Shown: positions 33,596 to 44,569 of the stretch, piece after piece | Layout of the letters: each line of letters opens with the position of its first letter | How positions within the stretch are numbered: position 1 is the stretch's first letter | Source: Metaphire vulgaris | Lineage: Eukaryota > Annelida > Clitellata > Crassiclitellata > Megascolecidae | DNA length: 64,000 nucleotides | Reading direction: 5' to 3' | Assembly (NCBI GenBank): GCA_018105865.1 | Contig: CM030861.1 | Coordinates: 4,009,984-4,073,983, forward strand | The notes under the pieces: model-generated | What the model saw: the letters and a program-made list of their open reading frames with translations, nothing else | Databases searched by the model: none | What the model was told of the DNA's origin: nothing | Program-made: the position numbers and the translations under genes

Positions 33596-34630
33596 CCTTT
33601 TAAAGGGGGAATTAAATTTTTTAAGTCATCCCGCGTCGGGGCAATTAATTTTTGGAAAAGGCGTTCGTATGAAAACGTGAACATATACGTTATAAACTTA
33701 CTAAATTTCAGGCTATATAGAAGCTAGAAAGATGCGGTTTACACCGTTGTTGAGCATTTTTATTGCTCTTTCTATCCATCTGTGCCAAAAGAAAAACGTT
33801 GGGGGTAGGGACCACTCTACACCCCAAAATCGGACCCCTCCCCAACATTTTGTTCAAATTTTGATCAAAGGTCAATAGCAAAACGTCTTCAGCGGTAAAC
33901 CCCAAATGTGAGTGATAGAGTTCTAGAGGAGTGTAATTGGAACAGAATGGTGCAAAAATTTTGAAGATCGGACCATATTTGGGGTAGTTATGGAGTTTCA
34001 TACCCAGGTACCAATTGCTTGCTGAAATGACAATTACGTGAACGGATTTTCAATGTGAAAAACCGAACAACTCAGTATATTTCAGGCTATATAGAAGCTA
34101 GAAAGATGCGGTTTGCACCATTGTTGAGCATTTTTATTGGGCTTTCTAACCATCCGTGCAAAAAAATTTTTTTGGGGGTAGGGTCCACTCTACACCCCAA
34201 AATCGGACCATCTCCGACAAAAAATTTTCAAAGCTCAATAAAAAACAATTTTCAGCAGTGACCCCCCAACTGTGAGCGGGAAAGTTGTTGGGAGGTGTAA
34301 TTGGAACAGAATAGTGCAAAAATTTTGAAGATCGGACCATATTCGGCGTAGTTATGGCCATTCTAGCCTCCGGCTGAAGATTTTTCCTATACATTTTCCA
34401 GCCTTGGTCAGTCTACAGTCAATATCCCTTGCATATATAGTCAGTATTATCGAAAACGGTGCTGCCGCCTATCGAATGGATGTGAGCTAACTCGGTCCCC
34501 GCGTTGGATTTTTGAAAATCGTGCAGGTCCGCAGTACGCAGTCGCTTATATAGCGCGCCGTTTATAGACACAACCCCGTTTGGTCAAAGTTTTCCGCCGC
34601 CGTCTTAAAACGGCTAACCCGAGGAAAAGG
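33596..34630. mobile_element. TTAA-flanked element containing the 374-bp repeat
   Basis: TTAA at 33592-33595 and 34631-34634, followed by inverted CCTTTTAA / CCTTTTCC. A TTAA duplication is typical of piggyBac-type insertion, but the inverted match is short. Comparable 'cgttgaagggTTAA' lies at 51867, next to the same internal repeat. Confidence 0.45.
33707..34394 (-). repeat. 374-bp tandem repeat with conserved open frame (2 units)
   Basis: Units begin at 33707 and 34081 ('ttcaggctatatagaagctag'). Minus-strand frames are open for 97 and 82 codons, and in both the same frame is used: FKIFAPFCSNYTPLELYHSH against SKFLHYSVPITPPNNFPAHS. Related plus-strand units lie at 50517 and 51413. I recognise no protein family. 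Confidence 0.6.
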
Positions 34631-34940
34631 TTAACTGGTTTTACGTTATTGAATATTATGAAGGACTGGTTTTCTAAATTACATTAGTCATGACATTCAG
34701 TATTTTCTTCTACGTTATTGAATATTATAAAAGAACATTTTTCACAGTTATATTAGCTTTGGTGTAATATTACTTGAAAAACCTGTTAAAGTTAAAGTTG
34801 AGTTCTCTATCGTTTCTTACTTTGGCACTATTTTGTCGGCGCTCATTTGTCAGCGCCAATTTGTCGGCGCTAATTTGCCGTCACGATTGTGTTGGCGCAA
34901 TTTTGTCGGTGCTATTTTGTCTTGCACGATTTTTTTACGG

Positions 34941-35969
34941 TCAGGAATGGAAGATGTTGGTCTTGAAGTAAAGTCCGCTCAGATGGCAAAAAATGTCGCT
35001 GCCGTGTCAAAATCGGGCAGTGAGCCCTTCAGAAGGCGGTCTTCTGCAAGAAGATGTTCCGTTGAAGATTCAAAACACAGAAAGGATGTTGAAGGACCGC
35101 ATGGATGCTGGGAAAAATTCTCTGCGTCGCAAAAATCAGGCGGCGAATCCTTGAGGGCGGTCATCTGCGAGACAGTAATCCATCGCCGAACTTGACAGGA
35201 AGATGAAGATGGAATTCCGTGTGTGAACCGGAACAGTCTTTGCCCTTTATAGCCTGTAAACTCCGTCGACGAGCTGGTGACTTAGATAAAATGGTGGGCC
35301 AACCACACCAACATGGGTGACATAAATCCAATCCGTTCAGTGCAGAGAAATGCAAAAACAATCGCCGACCACTTCGAAAACGATAGCTAGGCAGCAATCC
35401 ACGCGATTAGCACAAAGAAATAAGCACAAGATGTCAGTAAAACTGCCAATAATGGCGATATTCTGATGCACATACAGACACGTGTGAGCAGCCAAAATGG
35501 TGCTACCAGAAACCTTGTCCATAACCATAATGATAGAGAAATTTCAATTACATATATGCATAGTCACTGTTAGTAGTCAGCAGGCACAAATCGATTAGCT
35601 TTAGGAAACAATATTTTGTCTGAAATTTGCTATCAATGTAATGTATATTTACATTAAACGTTAGAAGGAAATACAGTAATAACTAACCCCTTCAATTTCA
35701 AATCCTAATTCTCCAAACTTCAAACCAAAATCCGTACTCATGTAGATGCTATTCACCCTGGAAAGAACTCCAATCTGTTTTAAAAGTTTAAAATAATTAA
35801 TAAGCTTTCAAACAGAGGAATATGTCTGCAAAACATTGAACAGACTCATAATTATAATAAGTTCAATAATTAAAATACAAGTAACCAAGTAGGAAGGCCT
35901 GGAAGCTCCTTTACCGACTGGGTGCTAGCACCCAACCTCCTCCCTTTTCCCACCCTCCCGTATATCCAA
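34941..35969. other. No feature recognised
   Basis: Contains 'cgaaaatcgggcagtgagccc'-like repeats near 35010 and 35130 (paired 'ggcggtcttctgc'/'ggcggtcatctgc'). No convincing coding region. Confidence 0.5.
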
Positions 35970-36340
35970 ATTCATTGGCCAGCCACCTAACTCAAATTGG
36001 ATGAGCCAAGGTCGACCAAACAGACTGCCCTCCTGCCAGTGACAGAAATTATCACGCGACGCCGTCTGTCGCTCTTCGGTCACGTGGCTCGCCAGGACAA
36101 GAACATTCCGACCCATCGCGCTCTTGCCTGCGCCATTGCTCGACGCACCGAGACGCGTCCTCCTCCGAGCTGGAGAAGACCTCCTGGCAGACCACGCCGT
36201 ACATGGCCCCAGCAGATCGGCGATGGTCTTCCTTCCAAAATTTTTCATGAATGGCACTCAGCCATCGGTCGCGGTCACAACTCGCGCAACACGAGATTGG
36301 CACAACGGATCTCTGTCGTCCATGTGAACAAATGAATGAA
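35970..36340 (+). pseudogene. RTE-like C-terminal fragment
   Basis: Open frame of 112 codons: LPVTEIITRRRLSLFGHVAR, THRALACAIARRTETRPPPS and GRPRRTWPQQIGDGLP, stop before (TGAA)n (36331-36347). The GHVAR...GRPR.TW pattern is the usual end of this retroelement class. Only the 3' end is present. Confidence 0.75.
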
Positions 36341-37126
36341 TGAATGAAGGTCGACCCAGACTGGAAAAGAGAAATTAACCATGAGTGGAAATCCCACTTC
36401 CGGTTATCTAGTGATAGGGGCGCTTTACTAACTGACCATAAGTAATGTGACTGCCATTAGTTTTCGGACTTTTCATGGATTTAGCGAATCGGGTTTGCTG
36501 CCGGCACGAATCGAGTGAAGATTTTGCAGTAATGGTACTGTCTGAGGCGAATAGGGCAAAATATTTGTGTGAATTTTGAACTTTTCACGTGTAAACCTAG
36601 CGGGATTATCACTTAGTGCCGCCATTGAGGAGGTGATTGCGGTCGCCAGGTGGACAAGGTATCGTCTCACTTCGACTATTTCATCTCGGGATTATGCAAC
36701 TCTTATATTCGCGCGCAGATTTGATCGAGATTGGCAGTATTGTACATGTGTGGCTCACTGCATCCATGAGACATGGCCTGGATCACATTTTCGTCTGACC
36801 GCCCTACTGGAGGGTAACCGGGAGAAATCGAAGAGCTGGTCGGCAACTGCAAAGGCCAATCCAATCACAGCGATTCCTACACATATGCATCGACACTCCA
36901 GCAAGGAGACACACCTGCCGTCCGACCTTGAAAGGCCAAGAATTCATCCATCATTATTGTATCCTAGAATCCAGTGCCACCTTAATTATCAAACACGAGA
37001 ACTTGGCTTTGGACTTCAGAACATCCGTTCTGTAGGTAGCAAGATGGACAATGTAGTTGCCAGTCACTTCAGTGGATGAGGAGCTACCTCACCGGAAGAA
37101 CACAAGCTGTATGGTGTAATGGACTA

Positions 37127-38494
37127 CCGTATATATTCGTGATAAAGTCGAGAAATTTAAGGCCAATTCACAGTTATATATCCCGACCTCGACTTATACT
37201 CGAGGCACTAACTGTTGGGTAAAGTTTCCATACATAGCATGTCAAAAATAATTAATTTAGCTAACTCTGCGTAATTATTTTCAACATACGCTACGGCATC
37301 TAAATAAAAGTTGACATCAGCGCTTTTAAGATTGGTAATTTATAGGCGCCACATAAATATTAATTAAATATTGGCACTACATCTATAATATTAAGATCCT
37401 TATCTGTATGTCTCTCTGTCTGTTACCTTCAAGCGTTCTGATTGGTTGACTATTGGTAGACGGTTTAGTTCTTACGTCGCGATGCGTTGGTGGACGTTAC
37501 CTTCAAGCGTTCTGATTGGTTGACTATTGGTAGACGGTTTAGTTCTTACGTCGCGATGCGTTGGTGGACGATGTTCGAAGACGACGTTGCTATTGGTAAC
37601 AATTGTTCGTATAAGCGTTCTGATTGGTTGACTATTGGTGGACGGTTTAGGCCGTTTAGTCCTTACGTCGTGATGCGTTGGTGGGCGAGCGTTGACTATT
37701 GGTAGACGGTTTAGTCTTACGTCGCGATCGTTGGTGGGCGATGTTGAAGACAGCGTTGCTATTGGTAACAATTGTTCGTAGAATCGTAGTTTAACACACG
37801 GTTTAGTCGAGTCATTGCAGCGTCAGAGGGCTGGGCGTGCGACGACGTTGCTATTGGTAACAATTGTTCGCAGCCTGAGGTAGTTGCGCAATTTTAACGT
37901 ACATTTTAACGTACACAAAAATACGTGTACAGCGTCACAAATGGTCACAGTTGCGTGATTTTAACGTACATAGGCCTAATTATTACGTGGCGCAGAGCTT
38001 GGCTAGGTGGCGATCATTGAAATGTTGTTCAGCATGAATTCATTGATTGGGTATTAGGTATAGGTATTGGATTAGTATTATCCTGCACTGCGAGCGAAGC
38101 GAGCGCGAGCGAAGCGAGCATCGTTCTAGTAAATATAAAAAATTCAAGATTACCGGTAATTAAGATTTTTATATTGTCAAGAATGAGCGAATAGCAGGTT
38201 TAAAATTTTCTTAATCGTCAGAAATCAATCTGGGAATGTCAAAATCGTTCAGTTTCTCGATAGTTCAAAGCTAAAACGCAGTTTTTCAATCAAAACAATG
38301 GCGCCGCTGCCGCCACATGCCCACTTCGTGTCCACCATTGTTCCGACTCTCACTATCACCTCAAGAGGGTTCGCCGTGGTGACGTCACTTCGACTTATAG
38401 CCGGGTCAATGACTTTAGACACCTTCAAGTACCCAAAATCTAGGGGTCGACTTATACTTGGATCGACTTTATCTCGAGTATATAGTATATACGG
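37127..38494. mobile_element. TIR element B, TA-flanked, split by a Helitron-like insert
   Basis: Ends CCGTATATATTCGTGATAAA and (reversed) CCGTATATACTATATACTCG, TA on both sides (37125-37126, 38495-38496). Removing it joins the L2-like frame as ...CNGL-ISPKSQVHHGV. Nearly identical interior to elements A (39245) and C (40903), about 600 bp without the insert. Confidence 0.85.
37382..38129 (+). mobile_element. Helitron-like non-autonomous element (748 bp) with minisatellite
   Basis: Starts TCTATAATATTAAGATCC and ends GTTCTAG, between A (37381) and T (38130). Comparison with elements A and C shows the empty site 'ctaca|taaata', so both borders are exact. Inside, 'gcgttctgattggttgac' and 'cggtttagttcttacgtcgcgatgcgttggtgg' units repeat from 37433 to about 37870. 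The 3' end is rich in 'gcgagcgaagcgagc' but a canonical hairpin is not clear. Confidence 0.78.
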
Positions 38495-39244
38495 TAATAT
38501 CCCCGAAGAGCCAGGTCCACCATGGAGTCCCACAAGAATTGGTCCTGAGGCACTTACTTTTTATCTTATACGTTGCGGACATCAGCTCAATCATCAGGGT
38601 TTTTGGCTTGGGTCCGCACACCTATGCAGGCGATGGGCAGATTTATTCCTCGTGCATGCCGTCAGACACAGAGCGACTCCGGATGTCCTTCATGAATTGC
38701 ATATCTGCAATCATCAGGTGGACAGAAGAAAATCGTCTGGCCTTGAATCCAGACAAGATGGAATTCCTCTGGATCAGCACTCCGGGAAGAATGAGGCTGT
38801 TGAGTTGAGCCCTTTCATCGTTGATGATGCTACTATTGTTCCTGTGGCAAGTTTGCATCTCTTAGGTGTGCTTTTGGACAAAACGCTGTCATTTGATGCA
38901 CACATCAACAACATTATCCGATGCTGTCATTACCAGATATGGAGGGTCAAGCTGGTTCAGCTCTACCTAACGGTGAGTGCGGCCACTTAGCTTGTACGGG
39001 CCCTCATCTTGTCAACAATGGACTACTCTAACAGTGTCCTACTGGGCCTACCAGAAAACAAGCTAAGTCGACTTCAGTCTGTGCTGAATCTGGCTGCACG
39101 AGTGGTCTTCGGTTGTCGCTGGAATGACCACATCATGCCATTGCTGAGAGATCGCCTCCACTGGCTACGCGTTCAACAACATATTGCTTACAAGTGTTGT
39201 TGGCTCACTTTCCGAGCCCTTTATGACCCACACTGCCCAGAATA

Positions 39245-39840
39245 CCGTATATACTCGAGATAAAGTCGACCTCTAGATTTTGGGTATTTGAAGGTGTCTA
39301 AAGTCATTGACCCGAGAATAAGTCGAAGTGACGTCATCGCGGCGAACCCTCTTGAGGTGATAGTGAGAGTCGGAACAATGGCGGACGCGAAGTGGGCATG
39401 TGGCGGCAGCGGCGCCATTGTTTTGATTAAAAAACTGCGTTTTAGCTTTCAACTATCGAGAAACTGAACGATTTTCACATTCCCAGATTGATTCCTGACG
39501 ATTAGGAAAATTTTAAACCTGCTATTCGCTCATTCTTGACAATAAAAAAGTCTTAATTACCGGTAATCTTGAATTTTTTATATTTATGTAGCGCCAATAT
39601 ATAATTAATATTTATGTGGCGCCTATAAATTACCAATCTTAAAAGCGCTGATGTGAACTTTTATTTAGATGCCGTAGCGTATGTTGAAAATAATTACGCA
39701 GTTAGCTAAATTAATTATTTTCGACATGCTATGTATGGAAACTTTACCCAACAGTTAGTGCGTCGAGTATAAGTCGAGGTCAGGATATATAACCTGTGAA
39801 TTGGCCTTAAATTTCTCGACTTTATCTCGAATATATACGG
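39245..39840. mobile_element. TIR element A, TA-flanked (596 bp)
   Basis: Ends CCGTATATACTCGAGATAAA and (reversed) CCGTATATATTCGAGATAAA with TA at 39243-39244 and 39841-39842. Opposite orientation to B and C. Removing it joins the L2-like frame DPHCPEY-VSAQ. No coding capacity. Confidence 0.87.
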
Positions 39841-40459
39841 TATGTGAGTGCGCAGGTGCAGCGAACAACGTCGAATGAATCGAGAATGAAGCTTCGGTTG
39901 AGTTGTCGAGTCCTACTGCTTGTCCCTCCTCCGTCAAAGACCTCCAAGTTTGGAGAAAGGTCATTCTCCAAAGGGAATCCAATACTGTGAACTCGTTACC
40001 GGATGTTGTGTCGGCAGCTGTCTCTGCGGAATCCTTTCATAGGAACTTAAAAACGCACCTATTTAATATAGGATTTAAATTATATATGTCAAAGTGCTTT
40101 TGTCGTAGGCCTTAGCCTTGTTTACTGCGCTCAAGAAATTGTCTAGAAATAATAAAAATAATAATAGTCCAGTCTCAAAGCCTTCTCCATTTACACTGAC
40201 TGAATTGGAGGTAACGTTCCCTCTAAGCTGCACGTGTGCGCACACGCGCAGCTGCTCCAGCAGCCACACGCAGCTACTTTTTTCTTAGTGCAGTAGATAG
40301 AGAATAACTAAAAACTCAGCCAAGCATAACGCAGTTTGATACTCTGAGGCATAATCAGTTAAAAGTTCAAACTTCTGTAAATCGTGATAAAAAATCTATT
40401 CAAATTCCATTTTTGAATAGATCTTCGGTCGAGAAAGCGAGAAAGGTTGAGAGAGGTTA

Positions 40460-40680
40460 AGATCAAAACGTTTTGTTGCACTGCTACAAAAGGTTTTGGA
40501 ATGCTGCTCTAAAAGCAGTTTTTGGAGGTTTTGCACTGCTGCAAAACACTTTGGAGCATTGCTAAAAAAACGTTTTGATGCACTGCTACAAAAGGGTTTG
40601 GTCATTGCTGGCTTGCTGCAAAAACTTTTGTGGCACTGCTACAAAACGCTTTGGTGCACTGCTAGAAAAGGACATACTGA
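40460..40680. repeat. Imperfect minisatellite
   Basis: Diverged units of 25-40 bp with 'ttttg.tgcactgctacaaaa', at least six copies. Confidence 0.8.
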
Positions 40681-40902
40681 GGATCTGGAATGAGTTTACA
40701 AATGTTGGAAGGTAACAAAAACAGAAGACAACATGCTAGTGACGCTACATAGGCACCATACATAAAAGACAACTTTCACAGTGCTGCCGTGCTAGCATCT
40801 ATTAAAACTATTAAAATTATTTTGCTGATTTAACCGTCATATATAATTTTTACTGGCAATAATAATCGATGATTTTATATATATATATTATATATATATA
40901 TA

Positions 40903-41512
40903 CCGTATATATTCGTGATAAAGTCGAGAAATTTAAGACCAATTCACAGGTTATATATCCTGACCTCGACTTATACTCGAGGCACTAACTGTTGGGTAAA
41001 GTTTCCATACATAGCATGTCGAAAATAATTAATTTAGCTAACTGCGTAATTATTTTCAACATACGCTACGGCATCTAAATAAAAGTTCACATCAGCGCTT
41101 TTAAGATTGGTAATTTATAGGCGCCACATAAATATTAATTAAATATTGGCGCTACATAAATATAAAAAAATTCAAGATTACCGGTAATTAAGATTTTTAT
41201 ATTGTCAAGAATGAGCGAATAGCAGGTTTAAAATTTTCTTAATCGTCAGGAATCAATCTGGGAATGTGAAAATCATTCAGTTTCTCGATAGTTCAAAGCT
41301 AAAACGCAGTTTTTCAATCAAAACAATGGCGCCGCTGCCGCCACATGCCCACTTCGCGTCCGCCATTGTTCCGACTCACTATCACCTCAAGAGGGTTCGC
41401 CACGATGACGTCACTTCGACTTATTCCCGGGTCAATGACTTTAGACGCCTTCAAATACCCAAAATCTAGGGGTCGACTTATACTCGGATCGACTTTATCT
41501 CGAGTATATACG

Positions 41513-41513
<1 letters not shown>
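40903..41513. mobile_element. TIR element C, TA-flanked (about 611 bp)
   Basis: Ends CCGTATATATTCGTGATAAA and (reversed) CCGTATATACTCGAGATAAA, inserted in a (TA)n tract so the exact duplication is ambiguous. Interior matches elements A and B. Confidence 0.85.
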
Positions 41514-41562
<49 letters not shown>

Positions 41563-41565
<3 letters not shown>

Positions 41566-42497
41566 CCCGCTGGGAGAAAAGGTACCATATGTGGGATCAC
41601 AGATTAGCAAGACAATTGCATTTTTATCTTGAAAACGTAAATTTTTCAAAAATTACTTTTTTGGTATTTTAGACAGTATGATGTGTAGACAATTAAATGA
41701 TTATGTCTTTTTAATCAAATTGCATCATTTAGTAAAGAATTTGTTTTAAAACTGAGATAGGTCAAACCGCAAAAGGTACCATAAGTGGGCTTCTGACTTT
41801 GATGCTCTGTTTAAGCTTACTTACTAATTTTTACAAAACTTTGGATACGTATGAGCTTAGAGCCAGCTGACAAATCTGCAATATTGGGCAATTTTTGTTT
41901 CTTTCTTTGCTTAAAAGTGAAGTTCAATCTTATTTTGTGCTGTTATTTATGAATTACAACACTAGTTTCTTGTTCTTTTTTTATCATTCCGTTACATATG
42001 TTACATTTATAATCACCTTGATTAATATTATTTTATAAGTTTTATTGTGTTCTATTACAGTTTGTTCGTATATCTTGTTTAGATTGTACATTACAACCCT
42101 ATTATTATGTCCTATCCCACTTAAGGTACCTTTTTCAATTACTGTGTTCTAGTATTAGTAATTATATTTATTTCAATTTTCTACTGATAAATTATGAATA
42201 GTTACGGATGAATCTTTAGAGATAGTTTGCATATATGACAATTAATACAGAGATAAAATTTCATCCATAACTCTTGTATAGTTTTAAAATTTTGAACGCT
42301 TCAATTTCATCAATAATAAATGTTAAATTTCTTCGAAATTTGAATTGGATAGGTATGATGTTTGGATGCTGGTATCTCTAAAAGGACAAGGTATATTTCT
42401 CTAAAACTTTGCTGTGACCAAGCTAATATAACCCTGATATATGCAGTATATATAACTCAAGAACCCCACATATGGTACCTTTTCTCCCAGAGGGTCA
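41563..42497. mobile_element. TIR element with TGACCCTCTGGGAGAAAAGG ends (935 bp)
   Basis: Left 'tgacccgctgggagaaaagg' plus 'taccatatgtggg', right the reverse complement of 'tgaccctctgggagaaaagg' plus 'taccatatgtggg'; about 33 of 34 positions agree. Two interior blocks ('gcaaaaggtaccataagtggg' at 41769, its complement near 42115) give a second inverted level. Target duplication is masked by flanking TA repeats; class unknown. Confidence 0.75.
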
Positions 42498-42708
42498 CAT
42501 ATATATAATGTCTAGGCTATGCGAAATTTTTGGCATTTCTACGTTTGATATAACATGTTATAAAAATTATTGCACAATGACCCTTGCACAATGTCGCTAG
42601 CGCAGCGCGCATTGATACCTCTCACTTAGAGGGAACGTTGAATGGAGGATGCCTTGAAGATGGTCAAACCAGGAATTGCTGCTGGCTACGATAATATCAC
42701 CCCAGAAC

Positions 42709-43021
42709 CAGTGCCATATTAAGGCGGGGGCTGAGAGGGCTGCAAGCCCCAGGCCCACCATGAAAAATAGGCCCACCGATTTTCCATCTTTTTTTGCTTG
42801 CCAGCACGTTTGGAAAGGAGATAACCGTTTTTTTGCTTGTCAGCACATTTTGGAAGGGAGATAACTTTTTTTCTTGCTTGTCAGAGATTTTCAGTATAGG
42901 CGACGACCTTTTTTGGAAGGGAGATAACTTTTTTTCTTGCTTGTCAGAGATTTTCAGTATAGGCGACGACCTTTTTTTTCTCAACCCAGGCCCACTCAGA
43001 CCTTAATCCGGCCGGCCCTGC
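42709..43021. mobile_element. hAT-type MITE, CAGTGCCATATTAAGG (313 bp)
   Basis: Left CAGTGCCATATTAAGGCGG and right CCTTAATCCGGCCGGCCCTG; flanks cccagaac and cctagagc agree at six of eight. It interrupts the Jockey-like frame. A 64-bp unit with 'cttgcttgtcagagattttcagtatagg' is tandemly duplicated (42851, 42915). Confidence 0.68.
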
Positions 43022-43457
43022 CTAGAGCTTATTTTCAACTTGGGCCCCATGGCCAAGAAGTTGCTCACTGCACTTCAGTCCCGAATCTATGCCTGAAATT
43101 TGACGCCATGCGAAGATAATAGTTGTTCTGAAACCAAAGAAAGATCCAACACTGGCTGCCAGCTACAGACCAATATATCTCCTTTCCGTGTGCTACAAAC
43201 TCAAACTCCTTGAGAGATAGCTGCTGTCACGAATATCTCCTCTCACAGAAGAATTCCTAACGCCTGACCAAACTGGTTTTCACCTAGGATGATCTAACTG
43301 CAAACAGGTCCTGGCTTTTTCAATCTTTCAATGTGTATAGAAAATGAATTCAAGAGGACCTTAAAGACAGGTTCTGTCTTTGTTGATCTTACAGCAACAT
43401 ACAACACTGTCTGGCATCGTGGTCAATTAGTTAGCATATCAAGATGCCTGCCCCCAT

Positions 43458-44380
43458 ACATTCATTCATTCATTCTTGGACGATTTCTATAGCGCTGTAA
43501 CAAGGCTGAGGCCCACAACAAAAGCGCTTAACATCTCAACTATACCCCAACCCAAACAGATGCGTTTTTAAGCTCTTGATGAAGTGCTCAGGAGTATTAG
43601 CCGTGGTGACGTCATCAGGAAGAGAGTTCCACAAGATAGGGTTGCCGCGTGTAAAAGATCTCTCTCCAAACTTGGCAGTCTTGGAGGGAGGAGGAACCTG
43701 AAGTTTGACCCTATGACTCGATCGGAGTGACAATCTCCTATCACTGCACTGCGGTCTCTTTACAAGAGAGGCGAGATACTCCGGACAGTGCGGGTCATGC
43801 AGCACTCTGTACGTCAGCCAGCATCTCTTGAACACAATCCGCTCAGGGACTCGAAGCCAGTGAAGACGATCCCTGAGAAGTGGAGTTACGTGCTCGCACC
43901 AATGACATCCGAACACGATCCTCGCCGACTGATTAAGAATAGACTGCAGGCGATCCAGTTTATTGACCGGAAGACCCCACAACACACTATTGCAGTAATC
44001 AATCCTCGTTAGCACCAAGGCCTGGACCAAGTGAACGACACCGGATACAGGTAGATAGCGCCGGACTGATCGTATTCTTCTCAGTTGAAAGTGGCATCGC
44101 CTGATCACATCATTTAGGTACGGCTCAAATGACAGAGTACCATCAAAGAGGACCCCCAACAGCCTCACACACTCTGAGGGGACAATGGTAATATCACCCA
44201 TCACGAACGGTTCACGATTCACTAGCGTCCTTCTCCGAGGGGTGGTGACCCAAAGAAACTCAGTTTTTCCAACATTAAGGGCCAATCGATTTTCCTCCAC
44301 CCACTTCGAGACGGCAGATAGACACCTCATGGACCGTTCCCGCAGCACATCCACATCACCATAGATGGCAAGAACTATAT
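43458..44380 (-). pseudogene. L2-like C-terminal fragment (272-codon frame)
   Basis: Open frame 44354-43536: ENRLALNVGKTEFLWVTTP, LLGVLFDGTLSFEPYLNDVI, VLTRIDYCNSVLWGLPVNKL, LLRDRLHWLRVPERIVFKRC, VPPPSKTAKFGERSFTRGNP, ending FGLGYS. The 3' UTR has 'gcgctatagaaatcg' then (TGAA)n, read as 'cattcattcattc'. It begins just downstream of where YxDD would be (IYGDVDVL at 44375), so catalysis is impossible. Confidence 0.87.
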
Positions 44381-44389
44381 CGTTTCTGC

Positions 44390-44569
44390 TAGTGTTGATC
44401 TCCTTAATGATAATGATAACGAAAATAATTGTTAACGGAAACTAAAGATTTTCGTTAACTGTAACTGTAACTAAAATTATACACAATAACTATAACTAAT
44501 AGTAAACTAGGTTGGCAATAACTAATTATAACTGTAGCTAAAACCAAACGAATAACTAAAACAACACTA
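44390..44569. mobile_element. hAT-type MITE (180 bp)
   Basis: TAGTGTTGATC ... CAACACTA with a perfect 8-bp duplication gtttctgc (44382-44389, 44570-44577). Interior consists of 'aactaaaac / ataact' units. Sits at the junction of the L2-like fragment and the Jockey-like host. Confidence 0.82.

Larger units (their letters stand above)
33265..34940. mobile_element. Foldback-like element, second locus
   Basis: Left end has units 'gcgccgacaaaa(c/t)ag' (33295-33356); right end has complementary units 'ttttgtcggcgc' (34838-34920). Outermost 'caaaatagtgcaaggcaaaa' and reversed 'aaaaatcgtgcaagacaaaat' are related. I found no clear target duplication, so borders are approximate. Same design as 26193-27013, with a different unit. 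It encloses a TTAA-ended insert. Confidence 0.55.
36450..40165 (+). pseudogene. L2-like element with large internal deletion, hosting two TIR elements
   Basis: 5' part 36576-37070 (N-terminal region ending LGFGLQNIRSVGSKMDNVV, the endonuclease start), then a jump to RT WMRSYLTGRTQAVWC (37076). After TIR element B: HHGVPQELVLRHLLFILYVA, box YAGD (38623-38634), ENRLALNPDKMEFLWISTP, VLLGLPENKLSRLQSVLN, LHWLRVQQHIAYKCCWLTF. After TIR element A: VPPPSKTSKFGERSFSKGNP in shifted frames. The tail ends near 40160. The missing segment is endonuclease plus early RT. Confidence 0.85.
40212..42640. mobile_element. hAT-type element with AACGTTCCCTCTAAG ends (2429 bp)
   Basis: Left TAACGTTCCCTCTAAGC and right (reversed) CAACGTTCCCTCTAAGTG; flanks attggagg (40204-40211) and aatggagg (42641-42648) match at seven of eight. 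Removal joins the Jockey-like frame LTELE-DALKM. Contains a minisatellite, TIR element C and another TIR element. No transposase seen. Confidence 0.82.

Noticed and set aside
37433..37870. Regularly spaced repeats resembling a CRISPR array
   Set aside because: Units abut or overlap, without unique constant-length spacers, inside a Helitron-like element in an animal genome.
41314..41649. Frames with YIYIYI
   Set aside because: Translation of the (TA)n tract between two TIR elements.
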